A DNA stretch of 40,748 nucleotides from Bimuria novae-zelandiae CBS 107.79 (lineage: Eukaryota > Ascomycota > Dothideomycetes > Pleosporales > Didymosphaeriaceae). Shown in pieces: positions 31,989-40,748 of this stretch (positions within the stretch are counted from its first letter, which is position 1; each line of letters opens with the position of its first letter). The stretch lies in the NCBI GenBank assembly GCA_010015655.1, contig ML976657.1, positions 270,784 through 311,531 on the forward strand. Reading direction: 5' to 3'. The notes beneath the pieces were generated by a model. That model worked only from the letters and a program-made list of their open reading frames with translations, did no database searches and was not told where the DNA came from. The translations under genes were made by a program, and so were the position numbers.

Positions 31989-34091
31989 CCGAGGTTCATC
32001 TCGAAGCGACCCCCGGCGAAACGATCCACTCATCAAGATAAGGCCTCAACTTCAACACGCGATAACTCCACTAATATAATCCTAATTAAAGCTACGATAG
32101 TAGTAATTAAATTACTGAAACTTAAAGAAAAATTTAGCTATAAAAAGATTATAAGAGATTATAGTTATAGCTATATAATGCTTAGATAAAGATACTAAAA
32201 CGTCTTAACTACACTCGCTACCCGCTATAAATATTAATATGTTTTTTATTTATAATAAAAGTAGGAGCTCCTACACTATATTAAAGAACTTATTAGGTAA
32301 GGCCTTTTACCTATATAAGCTATAATTAAAAATTTCCCCTTATAAATTTTAAGGAACGAGCTTAGAATAAACTAAATTAATTACTTTATCTAGTAATATC
32401 TTAATAAACTTATTTTAAAATAAATAATAAGGATTAATAAGAGTTACTATAAGGCTAATTTAGAAAAAAAGTATAGCTTTTACTTTAACCACCTACGCAA
32501 GAAAATTAGTTAATATTATATTAAAGCGTAATATATTTATAATATAGATAAGAAAGGCTATATACTTAGTGTTATAAGTTACTTAAAGAGAATCTTTAGC
32601 AAGGCCTCGTACAAAAATATAAAGAGGAGAGGTACTATTTAAAATAACTTATAAGAGTAGATAACGCTACTAGCCTATATTTACGCTAATAGATCTTATT
32701 TTAAGCTTACTCTTATTTATTAGTTAGCCTTAAAGTTAATATAGGACTTGTAGCTATAGGCCGTTAATTATAAGATTTATTAGATTTAAATCTCTTTATT
32801 ATCCCTTAGCTAAATAAATAATAATATTAGACTTACGTAGCTTAAATAAGTATTTAATTATAGTATAAAGGCGAAGACTTCATCTTCTTATAAAGTATTT
32901 ATTTTAAATAGCTATAGATCTTACCTTATAATAGATTTTATTAAATACTATAATTAGAATAAGATCCTCCTTACTATGTATTCTTTTTATTTAACCTATA
33001 CGCTATAGACGCTTAATATAACTATACTTAAGCCTCTATTAATAGCCTACTTAAATAAGATCTTAGCTTTTATAAAGAGGAGCTAGGACTTTAGCTTAAT
33101 AAGTAAGAAAAATCTCCTCCTTCTTTTTTACTAAGCCTAGTAGGCCTCCTTTAAAAAAATTTGAAGGCCTTTAAGGGTATAGGTCTTTTACCCTTTAATT
33201 TTAAAATTATACTATAAAGATTTAATACTAGTCTAAAATTTTTAAGTAATAGTAAGTCCTTAGTCCTAAGTGCTTTAAACTAAAGGAAGACTAAAAGTCT
33301 ATTATATTAAATAATTAAAAATTAAAGTAATAGAAAAGCTTAAAAGCTAAGCTAGGCCTTTTATTAAATTTTAACTTTAAAGACCCTCCTTAAGTATAAG
33401 GTTAAGGGCCTATATAAGGCTATAATTAATAAGGGAATGCGCAGAAAATAAAATAAACTTTTTTTACTTAAGAAGCCTAAGAAGTATTATAATAAAGCTA
33501 TATTTTAGTTATTAAGGAAGGTAAAGAAGACATATAATTGCTAGTAGCTCTAGGAGCATAAAGAGGAGTAAGTATAATACTAAAAAGCTAAGATAAATAG
33601 GCTTCGTAAGGAGGCAAGACAGGAAAAGGTAAGGGAAAAGAAGATAAGGCGTTAGGCAAGAGCTATAGCTAGACTAGTAAGAGAGAAGGAGAAGGCTAAA
33701 AAGACTACTAAATAGGTCTTTAAGGTAGTTACTTACAGGACTATAAAATTACTCTAATAAGCTCTTAAAATATCTTAAAAAGGCAAGAAGTGCAGCCTTA
33801 AGGCTTTTATTAAAGCTATTTAAAAAAAAGTTATTATAAGGCCTATAGGTAGTAAAGAGCCTTAAAGTACTATTATAGGCGTACTTGCTCTTAGGTTATA
33901 ATATAGCTATAATATTACGCCTTTTATACGATATTAATAGCTATATAAATTAATTAAAGCCTCTAGATATTACTATTAAAAATATTATAATAATAGCTAT
34001 TATGTAAGGACCTACAGCTTTAAGCTGTACCGCTGTTTTAGTGTTCAGGTGGGTCGCTTCGCCGGGGGGGTCGCTTCGAGGTGAACCTCGG
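31989..34091 (+). mobile_element. Pogo/Fot1-like DNA transposon 2, abutting element 1
   Basis: Inverted ends CCGAGGTTCATCTCGAAGCG (31989) and its near reverse complement ending ACCTCGG (34091) are flanked by TA at 31987-31988 and 34092-34093. The left TA is also the right TA of element 1. The length of 2103 bp and the internal transposase landmarks match element 1, but the terminal repeats differ in sequence, so these are two related families or diverged members. The interior is TA-rich; the ends are GC-normal. Confidence 0.88.
32040..33930 (+). pseudogene. Pogo/Fot1-type transposase of element 2, RIP-inactivated
   Basis: The first open stretch (to 32188) includes IVVIKLLKLKEKFSYKKIIR. This resembles the first helix-turn-helix of Fot1-like transposases (A-I-x-A-I-x-x-x..E-x-x-x-Y-x-x-I-A). 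Later come NIYNIDKKGYILSVISYLKR near 32530-32590, the first catalytic Asp region of the N-x-D-E-K-G type, and a lysine-rich coiled C-terminal tail (ARQEKVREKK) near 33630. Many TAA and TAG stops make it non-functional. Confidence 0.82.
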
Positions 34092-34093
34092 TA

Positions 34094-35005
34094 GCGCGTT
34101 GATGTGACATGCACTTCCGAGTCAACAAGCATTAACGAACAACTTCTAAGAGCTATCGACGTTCACTAGTTGCTGCTTAGTGTCGAACGATAGGCATGTG
34201 TTGTTCCTTCAAGGAGTTTCGTGGAGAAATGGCAAATATGCATGAGTGTAGAAGGGTAAAAGCGGACCAGCTGTTCCTCGGCCAGGTCGACATGAGATGT
34301 AGAAGACCATGCAACTTGTGTGGCATTAAAGATTGATACATAGGGTAATTCATGAGGAGGCAAAGCTTAAGCTTTTACTAAAAGGCGTGTTCGGAGGCTT
34401 GTTGCAACTTCATTTTGTGTGTGCAACTGTGGGTCGAGGGCTGACCCGCAAATACAGTTTTCACCCAGTCATCACCGACCGCTACGAAATCAGTGAATCC
34501 GGTTAACGGAACGGGTAGACGCATGTCTAAGAAAAATCTTCTGGTGGTGAAATCAGATGTTGAATGCGCACGGTATACTGATTAATACAGCAACCTACGA
34601 GAAAGGACTCGCTAGGAGGGAGATGACACTATCTGATTGAATTGGATTGAAGCTCAACTGTCGAGGGACACCTTTGTTGCTGTTGTTTGCCCTGCTTCTG
34701 TATGTACCATAGCTGCATATAATATCTACACTAGAATTCCCATGAATGCCACATCCATTCTGAAGTGCATGCCCGACCCTAATAAATTCGATCCGTGCAA
34801 CCGCCATATACAGTCACCGTAGAACTCCAGGGCCAATATCGACCCATCCGAAACCGACTAGCCTTGAGGCATGCACAATGTAACGCCGCACAAATGCTCG
34901 TGAAGATGCCACAGAAGTCCAAACGAGACTTTTCGGATAAAACACAATCATAACCCATAAAACTGATGGAAAGAGACTCAAGAGATCCACCTGACGCGAC
35001 ACGCT
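34094..35005. other. Intergenic, TE island edge to WOPR gene 3' end
   Basis: About 900 bp of ordinary composition. It should include the 3' untranslated region of the minus-strand WOPR gene. The short frames on both strands show no recognisable domain. Confidence 0.5.
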
Positions 35006-36358
35006 TTATGTCCGCACAAACATATTCCTGTTGAGCTTGTCGAGGGCGCGCGAATCCGTGGCGGTGCTTATGCTCGCCAACCTATCTGGAGCAAGCTCCC
35101 GAATTGGAGGCTGAGAGCCGCTGGGACTTCGGCTGCCAGACCGGCTATTGCTCTGGTTTTCCGCATTCTGCTCTTGATTGTTGAGAATCGATCCGATTTT
35201 AGGGATTGTCCGCGCAGGTGATGGCTCGTTAGTGGTTCCAGTCGTCTCCGGCGGCGCCAGTGACCTTTGTGCTTGAGACTCGGAGGGCTGCGGGGTCGGC
35301 GGCTTGTTGGACGACGTAGGAGTAGTGCCGTTGATCGCCGGTAGTTGCAGTCCTGCCTCGGGGATGGCTGGGACAGGGGGAGCAGGCGGTATTTGAACAC
35401 TAGCTTGGGAATGACGTTGAACCAAGTCTGGTCTTTGGAGGGCATGCGGAGGAGGTTGCTGAACATATTGCGGCGGATGGCCGGGGTGTTGCGCCATCGC
35501 GATGTGCCCTGGAGGAGCGTGAGGGTGAGGTATACCAGGGTTCGCAATCTGCGGGGGAGGTCGGTCGAACACATGGCCTTGTTGTGGATGATAACCCGGT
35601 GGAGCATAGATGACAGGTGCGTATGGGAAGTATGGGTAAGGCTGGCCATAAAAAGTATGCCCCGTGGGAGGAGTCGGTGGGTGGTAGACGGGCACGTATA
35701 CCGGCGTCTGCGGGCCGGGTCGCGAGTAAGGGGATGTAGGCATCTGGTGAGGATGAGGTGATTGGGCGTATGGCGAACCAGGCAAAGGACCACGAGTAAC
35801 GGCCGCCACAGGCTGGGTCTCGTTGACTGTAGACTCAGGATACATGTTCTTTGGAGGGCGAATGTGGCGTAGTGAGTTGTCTGTGGATGGCTGCTGCAGA
35901 GGCATCGAATTTGACCGCGAGTAGTAGCTGATCAGGTGTAGGTGCTGTCCGCTCGAGGTGGTGATGCTGAAAGACTGCTTCATTAGACCATCTGGTTTGT
36001 ACCGGTAGCCGTCCGGGCCCTCGCCTTCAGAGTCGCCAGTTGCTGATCCGTCAGGTGACTTTCCGGTCGCTCGCTTTGGCGCCGGCTGGCTCAGATTGCT
36101 GCCCCCTCGCTTGCCCTCCATCTCCCGGTAGGTCAAGAAGCTGCCCGACACGCGACTCGCACTCCACGACTTGCCGTCCGTCCACCGCCGCATGCCGGCT
36201 TCCCTCTCGTCCCAGACAAACACGGACCCTGACTTGATCTGCTGGCGCTCCTTCTCAGATAGGCGTCGCTGCACACGGGGCAGGAGGCCTATGCGGCAGG
36301 CTTCAAAAAGCAATATCGCATCGTTGGGCGTGCGGACGTGGCCGTTGTATGTTTCCAT
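35006..36358 (-). CDS. WOPR-domain transcription factor, Gti1/Pac2 type
   Basis: A single exon of 450 residues. The N-terminal half of the WOPR domain spans residues 1-80 (METYNGHVRTPNDAILLFEA, VFVWDEREAGMRRWTDGKSW, SGSFLTYREM). A variable linker (81-116) is followed by the second half (about 117-147, YRYKPDGLMKQSFSITTSSG, then HLHLISYYS). The rest is a low-complexity Pro/Gln/Tyr/His-rich tail, common in this family and probably a transactivation region. WOPR proteins bind DNA and control morphology, conidiation, secondary metabolism and, in pathogens, effector expression; the family includes Wor1, Ryp1, Sge1 and Pac2. The VFVWDEREAGMRRWTDGKSW block is closer to my memory of the Pac2 branch than of Wor1/Ryp1/Sge1, which is a judgement, not a measured placement. 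ATG 36358 is chosen because METY-type starts are conserved and no ATG precedes it in frame. Confidence 0.93.
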   Translation of the reverse strand: METYNGHVRTPNDAILLFEACRIGLLPRVQRRLSEKERQQIKSGSVFVWDEREAGMRRWTDGKSWSASRVSGSFLTYREMEGKRGGSNLSQPAPKRATGKSPDGSATGDSEGEGPDGYRYKPDGLMKQSFSITTSSGQHLHLISYYSRSNSMPLQQPSTDNSLRHIRPPKNMYPESTVNETQPVAAVTRGPLPGSPYAQSPHPHQMPTSPYSRPGPQTPVYVPVYHPPTPPTGHTFYGQPYPYFPYAPVIYAPPGYHPQQGHVFDRPPPQIANPGIPHPHAPPGHIAMAQHPGHPPQYVQQPPPHALQRPDLVQRHSQASVQIPPAPPVPAIPEAGLQLPAINGTTPTSSNKPPTPQPSESQAQRSLAPPETTGTTNEPSPARTIPKIGSILNNQEQNAENQSNSRSGSRSPSGSQPPIRELAPDRLASISTATDSRALDKLNRNMFVRT

Positions 36359-37916
36359 GGTGAATTGAAGTCGAGAATAGGCGTTTGAGATAGGCGTAGG
36401 CTCTTGGAGCAATGAAGGGGAGAAGCAAGCGCGTCTATGATCTCATGTCCACCTGTACCACGGTCAGACTGTGTATATGTTGGGACAAGCAATTCTGGCG
36501 CCCAGCACGCTGCAGCGCAAGTACGACCCGCTCCAGAGGCAGACAAATAAGGTGCGTGGAAGATGCTGGGAATTGGAAGGTGCTAAAGGTTGGTGTGGAC
36601 GGCCACTTTGGTTTGGGAAGTCGCAATGCGCGCACGCAGACGGAAGGCGCGATGGACAATAACAACAAATTCGGTTGGGGGCAGATAGGCGTATTGAGAC
36701 GGCCCACAGGACGTTGCGAACCGGGGACCAAAGAGAAAAACTTACTGCTAGGCAGAAGGCTCTAGGGAGAATATGGGTCAGTCGAGGAGACGGCGGCACA
36801 ATGTAAACAGCTCCCTGGTGGGACGTGACGTGCAAGTTGGCGGCGTGTGAAATAGCAGACTGGCTGGCGGAGCAGGTGCGAGATTGGGGACGAGGGACAG
36901 GCGGAGGGCTGAGCAAGAAGTTCAGAAGGCTGCCGTTGCGTGCGAGGCCATGTACAAGTAGTCGTCGTAGTGGACTCGTGGACAGGCCGCGAACCCGGAA
37001 TGCTTTTGGCTCTCTCCTCGGCACATGCCCTGGACCTTGATCGCCCGCCCAGGCCGCTGGTGTGGCGCTGATAGAGCAACAAGGCCCGTCAACCAGACAA
37101 GCTTTATTTTAAACGCCGTTTGGCTGCTAACTTTGGGCCCCCCCGGCTCCCGGCTCGCCCTGCTTGCAGCCCACGCCCCATCCAGTATGTATTTTCATAG
37201 CGATATGCGAGCTCGCATATGAGCTCGTATGTGAGGACGCAGCCGTCACAGGGGGCGGCGCGGCGGCACAGCTACTCGCACTCTGTCATTTCTCACCACG
37301 GCCGTACCACTCCCCCAGCTGCGCGCCCAGCCTGCACCATGGCCTGCCCGCTCGAAGCTCGAACGATGCCAACCATGCTAATCCTAATCTTTAACCACGA
37401 CAAGCCTTCGCCGCTTGGCCCATAGTCCGCTCCCGGCCTACCAGAGCTGCCCAGCCCTGGCAGTACCGCGGATGACATCGCAGCGGTGTCCTGTGATGCT
37501 CCTCTGCGCAACCTCCGGCAATTAGCACACAAGCCCAGCTCCACTCATTCCCCAGGCTCAGCGAAACATCTCGTCAAGCTGTCGCTGCTTCACCACGAAG
37601 CTGGGCCCCAAGCACCGCCGTAGCCAGCGTAGCTTCACGTCGCGCTGCCAAATTTCTCTCCTTGCACCCTCTCCGGACTGTGCCTCGTCCCGCCGCGCTT
37701 AGAAGACTGACAAAGACGAGTGCTGCGCTCAGCACCCGCCCAAGCAAGCGGACTCGCATATGAAAGTGCTGACGCCCGGCTGCCTGCTGCTGCGTTACCA
37801 ACGCCGGCTCGCACGAGAGGCGTACAGAGCCATTCGTTTGATTGCTGCATACGTGGAGCTTGAGCTACCTCGCAGCACGCCTGCGCTTTGTGGAATGGCG
37901 TCCGCCCGACTCTATA
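36359..37916. promoter_or_regulatory. Long GC-rich upstream region of the WOPR gene
   Basis: About 1.56 kb lie between the WOPR start codon and the hAT-like element. The minus-strand frames here (up to 186 codons) lack family resemblance and several start at non-ATG codons, so I treat them as chance frames. The region probably carries the promoter and a long leader. An 18-bp perfect palindrome sits at 37203-37220. Confidence 0.5.
37203..37220. repeat. 18-bp perfect palindrome
   Basis: The sequence ATATGCGAGCTCGCATAT equals its own reverse complement. It overlaps a second near-palindrome (CATATGAGCTCGTATG) ending at 37232. It is about 850 bp upstream of the WOPR start. Confidence 0.8.
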
Positions 37917-37924
37917 CCCCCAAC

Positions 37925-38481
37925 TAGGGATGTTGAGTTACCGTAATTTTCGAGCCATCTCGGTATTACCGTAATGTCGTAATTATGGTAATTACTGGTA
38001 TTTTGGTACAATCTTGGCACAGTGAATTGAGCCAATCAGTGCCTTTCTTGGTCTAATTATCACATATAGAACCAGATGCAATTGAATCTATGTATGCTGG
38101 GTATTTTCTAGATCTTTGGGACGCTCTTCATGTACTTGTTCGGCCGGGTAATCGAGCAATTGGCCATCATCTTCATGCTCGTCGGCGTCAACTTGTTCGG
38201 GCACTTCTAACAGGTCGAAAAACTAGGCATCCTTAGCCGTAATTAAGTTGCGAATGCGCAGGTTATAATAATAAAATACTAGCCTTTCGACCTAGGCGTT
38301 AACGAGACAATTACGTACTTTATTATAGAGAAATCCATGCTTGCTCTAGTTACGTTTAGCTACTCCCGTTAAAGTCATTTTCCCGGCAGCAATTACCCGC
38401 CTTGGCATTACGAACCATCGATTTCTGTACCGTAACGCATTACCGTAATACCGTAATCGGTAACGGTACGCGGCATCCCTA
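37925..38481 (-). mobile_element. hAT-like element, internally deleted (557 bp)
   Basis: The ends are TAGGGATG (37925) and CATCCCTA (38481), perfect 8-bp inverted repeats. The flanks CCCCCAAC (37917-37924) and ACCCCAAC (38482-38489) form an 8-bp target duplication with one mismatch; 8 bp is the hAT size. Subterminal regions on both sides repeat TTACCGTAAT-like motifs in both orientations, as expected for transposase binding sites. A piece of transposase C-terminus is retained on the minus strand. Confidence 0.82.
38088..38370 (-). pseudogene. C-terminal fragment of a hAT transposase
   Basis: The minus-strand frame contains VERLVFYYYNLRIRNLITAK, resembling the end of the hAT dimerisation region (x-E-x-L-V-F-I-Y-x-N). 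An acidic tail follows (FFDLLEVPEQVDADEHEDDG) to a stop at 38090-38088. At least three TAG or TAA codons interrupt it. The rest of the transposase is missing. Confidence 0.6.
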
Positions 38482-38489
38482 ACCCCAAC

Positions 38490-40199
38490 ACGCTGCTGCT
38501 GCTGCTAGCGCCTCGCCGCTGGCCTCGGCGCTTTTTGGAGTTTAAGCTTACTCTGCTCTGTGCCTGGTCTCAAATCGCCCACAGTCCCGGGTTCGATGCC
38601 TGATGCTGGCCGCGAGCGACTTGTCATCTTCGCGACTGAGCCCTCACCAACAGTGACACAGCATGTCTTTCCCCGTACGGACCGATGCAGCCAGCCGCCA
38701 ATATTCCTGTCTCTGTGTGTTCCGCATGGTTCTCGCAGGCACACCGCTGTTGCTGTATCCACTCCGCAGCGGGCCCAGCCTTGAGGTCGTCTTGGACGCC
38801 ACAGCTGTGATCAGGAGCCTTGGATCTGCTCGCCGCAGCGAGATAAAGGACCGAAACCAGGTTTATTGACCCAGCCCACACAAGCAAGCCAAGCCGCAAC
38901 GCCCACTTTGTTTCGACATTTGGCCAAGCCTCCGGATCGGAATGCCGCGTCAGCAAGCCAGCAAAGTTATATTCCCGTGCGAGGATCCTCCCTCTCGTCC
39001 GTTTCTGGATGACGATGATGAACTTGGTTCCATCGGCCCATCTCTGCAACCAGTGTGCTCTGTGACGCTGATACGCCCGAGAAACACCGCAAATCTCCAA
39101 TGCGGACGACCTGCACATGTCATACGATGTGAATACGGCTTGGCAAGACTGATCAGCCGGCTTCGCTTACAGGGTTCCAGATAAGGTTAAAGACAGTTAA
39201 GCATAAATCTCTGACCCGCTGTCCCGCTTTCGTCCACACGGCGTCTCCGCAGCAAGCCACGCACCAGAAAGAGCAATTATTCTCGGGCTAGGCAAATTCT
39301 ACGACCCAGTACGTGTCGCATTGACAAAGCATCACCTTTGCTTAGGAACAACTCGGTACTGCCTGGATCTACAACGCAATTTCCCTTCTACTTGGTGTGG
39401 ATCCCCCGCCGCTCGTTCCCGAGTGCTGTCTGAAATTCGGTTGCCGGATACAATGTTGACAAGCTGTGCCGCGACCCTACTTCACATCCCAAGCCTATTG
39501 CGCGAGCACGACAAGCAACTAGGAGCTCTAGAATCCGCCTCCGCTCTCGTGGCTTTTGTATCCTACGGGAGGACGGCAGCACCGACAGAGAGATTAAGGT
39601 AGGCCAAGCAATTGGCCAGTCCGATAGGCCCCGATCTTTGTTTTGCCTGGCGATAACGCTGAGGGTGTCGCTGCACACCCGTCTGCGACTTTTGATTAAT
39701 TCCCATCACGGTGGCATCGTTGTCATATCTGATAAATGGAACCCACATGCAACGTCTGAGAAACCGGTCATGCACTACGGACGGTGCAACCGCTACCAGC
39801 TACCGCAACTCGGCGCTAAGAAAAGCTTGCTGCTATCACAGGTCAGCGGACTGGATAATACACACTCCATGAATGACAACTTGTGAAATGCGAATGCCCT
39901 CAGCCCACTTTTCAATTTATTTCATGGTTATTTCAGTACCAGGTAACTGTATGGTTACGGACTTTATGAGTTTGCGACGCTGGGGATCTTCGCAGCGTAA
40001 ATCGTACATCGAAGTTACTTCGCCTCGTTGCTGCATCTGGTAATTTTCTGGCCCCTTTGAACCGTGGACGCAGGTAACCCGACCACGCTAAAAGCTCGCT
40101 TAATTTTTTTTGCTAAGCCGACCACACCAAAGCTTTCCCCACCCAACCTCTTCTTAACACCACCACACCCAGCACAAAACGGCTTTACAACATCTCCAA
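38490..40199. other. GC-normal region without a supported gene
   Basis: About 1.7 kb. It starts with a short CTG repeat (about 38491-38505). Overlapping frames up to 164 codons on both strands have no recognisable domain. The last 150 bp may be the promoter and leader of the small gene starting at 40200. Confidence 0.45.
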
Positions 40200-40748
40200 A
40201 TGTCCAAATCACTGCAAAAATCAAGCGTACGTAATTCTATTTGCTATATAATTGTGCTAATTGCTTCGCAGCCTGCCTATGTTCAATACCTGGCGCTTGG
40301 TAGGCTGCCTGAGGGCTGCCCTGCCTTGAACGTAAGGCAGCCTGTTCTCAACTTGTTCTGAGCTTGTTCTGAGCTTGTTCTGAACCTATTATCGTAACAC
40401 ACAGGACAGCGAACAGCTCTACCTAGGCGAGACCAGGTGCAGGGTTGAAATGGGTGGAGAGCTCTGTGGAGTAAGTCAAAACCCGTTCCCAACCTGTTCC
40501 GTACACATTCCTCAGGATCCGCTAGTAGACTAACGTTATCTCAACCTGTTCAGAAGCCGTTCCTCGAGACCGGTGGGCTGGCTAATCATATCAAAAAATA
40601 CCATCAAAGCATCCGTCTGACACCTTCCAACCATACAGGCAATCCTGGCTTCGATAAGATTGCGAATGCGAAGAGTGAGTCCGTTCCGAATGTTTTCATA
40701 ACCTGTTCCTAACATGAACATAGGCTTCTACACTAGCATTTTGGCAGA
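40200..40748 (+). CDS. Probable small multi-intron gene with a C2H2-like motif, truncated by the window end
   Basis: I propose exons 40200-40226, 40272-40331, 40405-40470, 40554-40674 and 40724 onward. The introns (45, 73, 83 and 49 nt) have GT..AG ends and plausible branch sites (GCTAAT, CGTAAC, ACTAAC, CCTAAC). The joined frame stays open to the window edge. It starts MSKSLQKSS and contains LCGKPFLETGGLANHIKKYH. That fits the C-G-K-P-F-x5-L-x2-H-x4-H half of a C2H2 zinc finger, although the usual partner Cys is not at the standard spacing (the nearest is in TRCRVEMG, ten residues before). The first intron-exon steps are less certain than the last. I do not recognise the family. The alternative is noncoding DNA with chance splice signals. 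Confidence 0.42.
40341..40380 (+). repeat. 11-bp tandem repeat of a GTTC-containing motif
   Basis: CCTGTTC or CTTGTTC occurs at 40341, 40352, 40363 and 40374, exactly 11 bp apart. Related pairs with the same spacing occur at 40482/40493 and 40545/40556. Confidence 0.75.

Noticed and set aside
31959..32189. 76-codon open frame as an independent gene
   Set aside because: It starts in element 1's terminal repeat, crosses the TA junction and runs into element 2's transposase N-terminus. Only the latter part is meaningful.
36464..37024. 186-codon minus-strand frame upstream of the WOPR gene
   Set aside because: It starts at a GTG, lacks any domain and overlaps other frames of similar quality, so it is best read as leader or promoter DNA.
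37120..37140. Possible WOPR autoregulatory site (CTAACTTTGG)
   Set aside because: It matches only six of nine positions of the TTAAAGTTT consensus reported for WOPR proteins, so it is not distinguishable from chance.
38575..38610. tRNA-like T-loop (GGTTCGATGCC)
   Set aside because: The flanking bases do not form the 5-bp T stem, and no acceptor, D or anticodon arms could be assembled around it.
38624..39118. 164-codon minus-strand frame
   Set aside because: No family resemblance. It overlaps several plus-strand frames of similar size in GC-rich DNA.
1..40748. CRISPR arrays, bacterial operons, riboswitches, phage or toxin genes
   Set aside because: Spliceosomal introns, fungal gene families and RIP-type mutation show a fungal nuclear origin. 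No repeat-spacer pattern or bacterial signal was seen.

Overview
This window looks like nuclear DNA of a filamentous ascomycete. Five protein-coding genes have fungal-type introns: GT..AG ends, mostly 44-154 nt long, often with CTAAC or CTGAC branch sites. A sixth gene, less certain, runs off the right edge. Their products include families typical of Pezizomycotina: an RCR protein, a WOPR regulator and a Dal5-type MFS permease. GC-normal gene blocks sit beside extremely TA-rich blocks full of TAA and TAG, the pattern left by repeat-induced point mutation (RIP). A Dothideomycete is my best guess, but that is inference.

Layout. 1-2200: mutated transposase remnants with a solo LTR. 2450-13029: the gene block. 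It holds an RCR-family membrane protein (-), the Arf-like GTPase ARL8 (-), the second-largest RNA polymerase I subunit RPA135 (+, divergent from ARL8) and a Dal5-type MFS permease (-, convergent with RPA135). 13358-14986: a Tc1/mariner-like element containing a 495-base assembly gap. 15291-34091: a nested transposon island. 35006-36358: a WOPR-domain (Gti1/Pac2-type) transcription factor (-) with a long GC-rich upstream region. 37925-38481: an internally deleted hAT-like element. 40200-end: a probable small multi-intron gene with a zinc-finger-like motif, cut by the window edge.

The island can be unpacked layer by layer from terminal repeats and target-site duplications. The outermost element is a pogo/Fot1-like DNA transposon (15291-31986). 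It was hit by two solo LTRs (15774-15996, 16510-16937) and by a minus-strand Ty3/Gypsy element (17944-31851, TSD CCTAG). The Gypsy element was hit in turn by a solo LTR inside its own left LTR (18070-18473), by a complete plus-strand Ty1/Copia element (23355-28652, TSD GTAAT), by a solo copy of its own LTR in the opposite orientation (30382-30861), and probably by a GC-rich LTR (29225-29687). A second pogo-like element (31989-34091) abuts the first and shares the TA dinucleotide between them. With all assigned insertions removed, the outer element is about 2.12 kb, close to the 2.10 kb of its neighbour, which supports the reconstruction.

The cellular genes are not an operon and share no obvious pathway: ribosomal RNA transcription, lysosome/vacuole-type trafficking, wall-stress and trafficking adaptor, small-molecule uptake, developmental regulation. 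No CRISPR, rRNA or convincing tRNA was seen.
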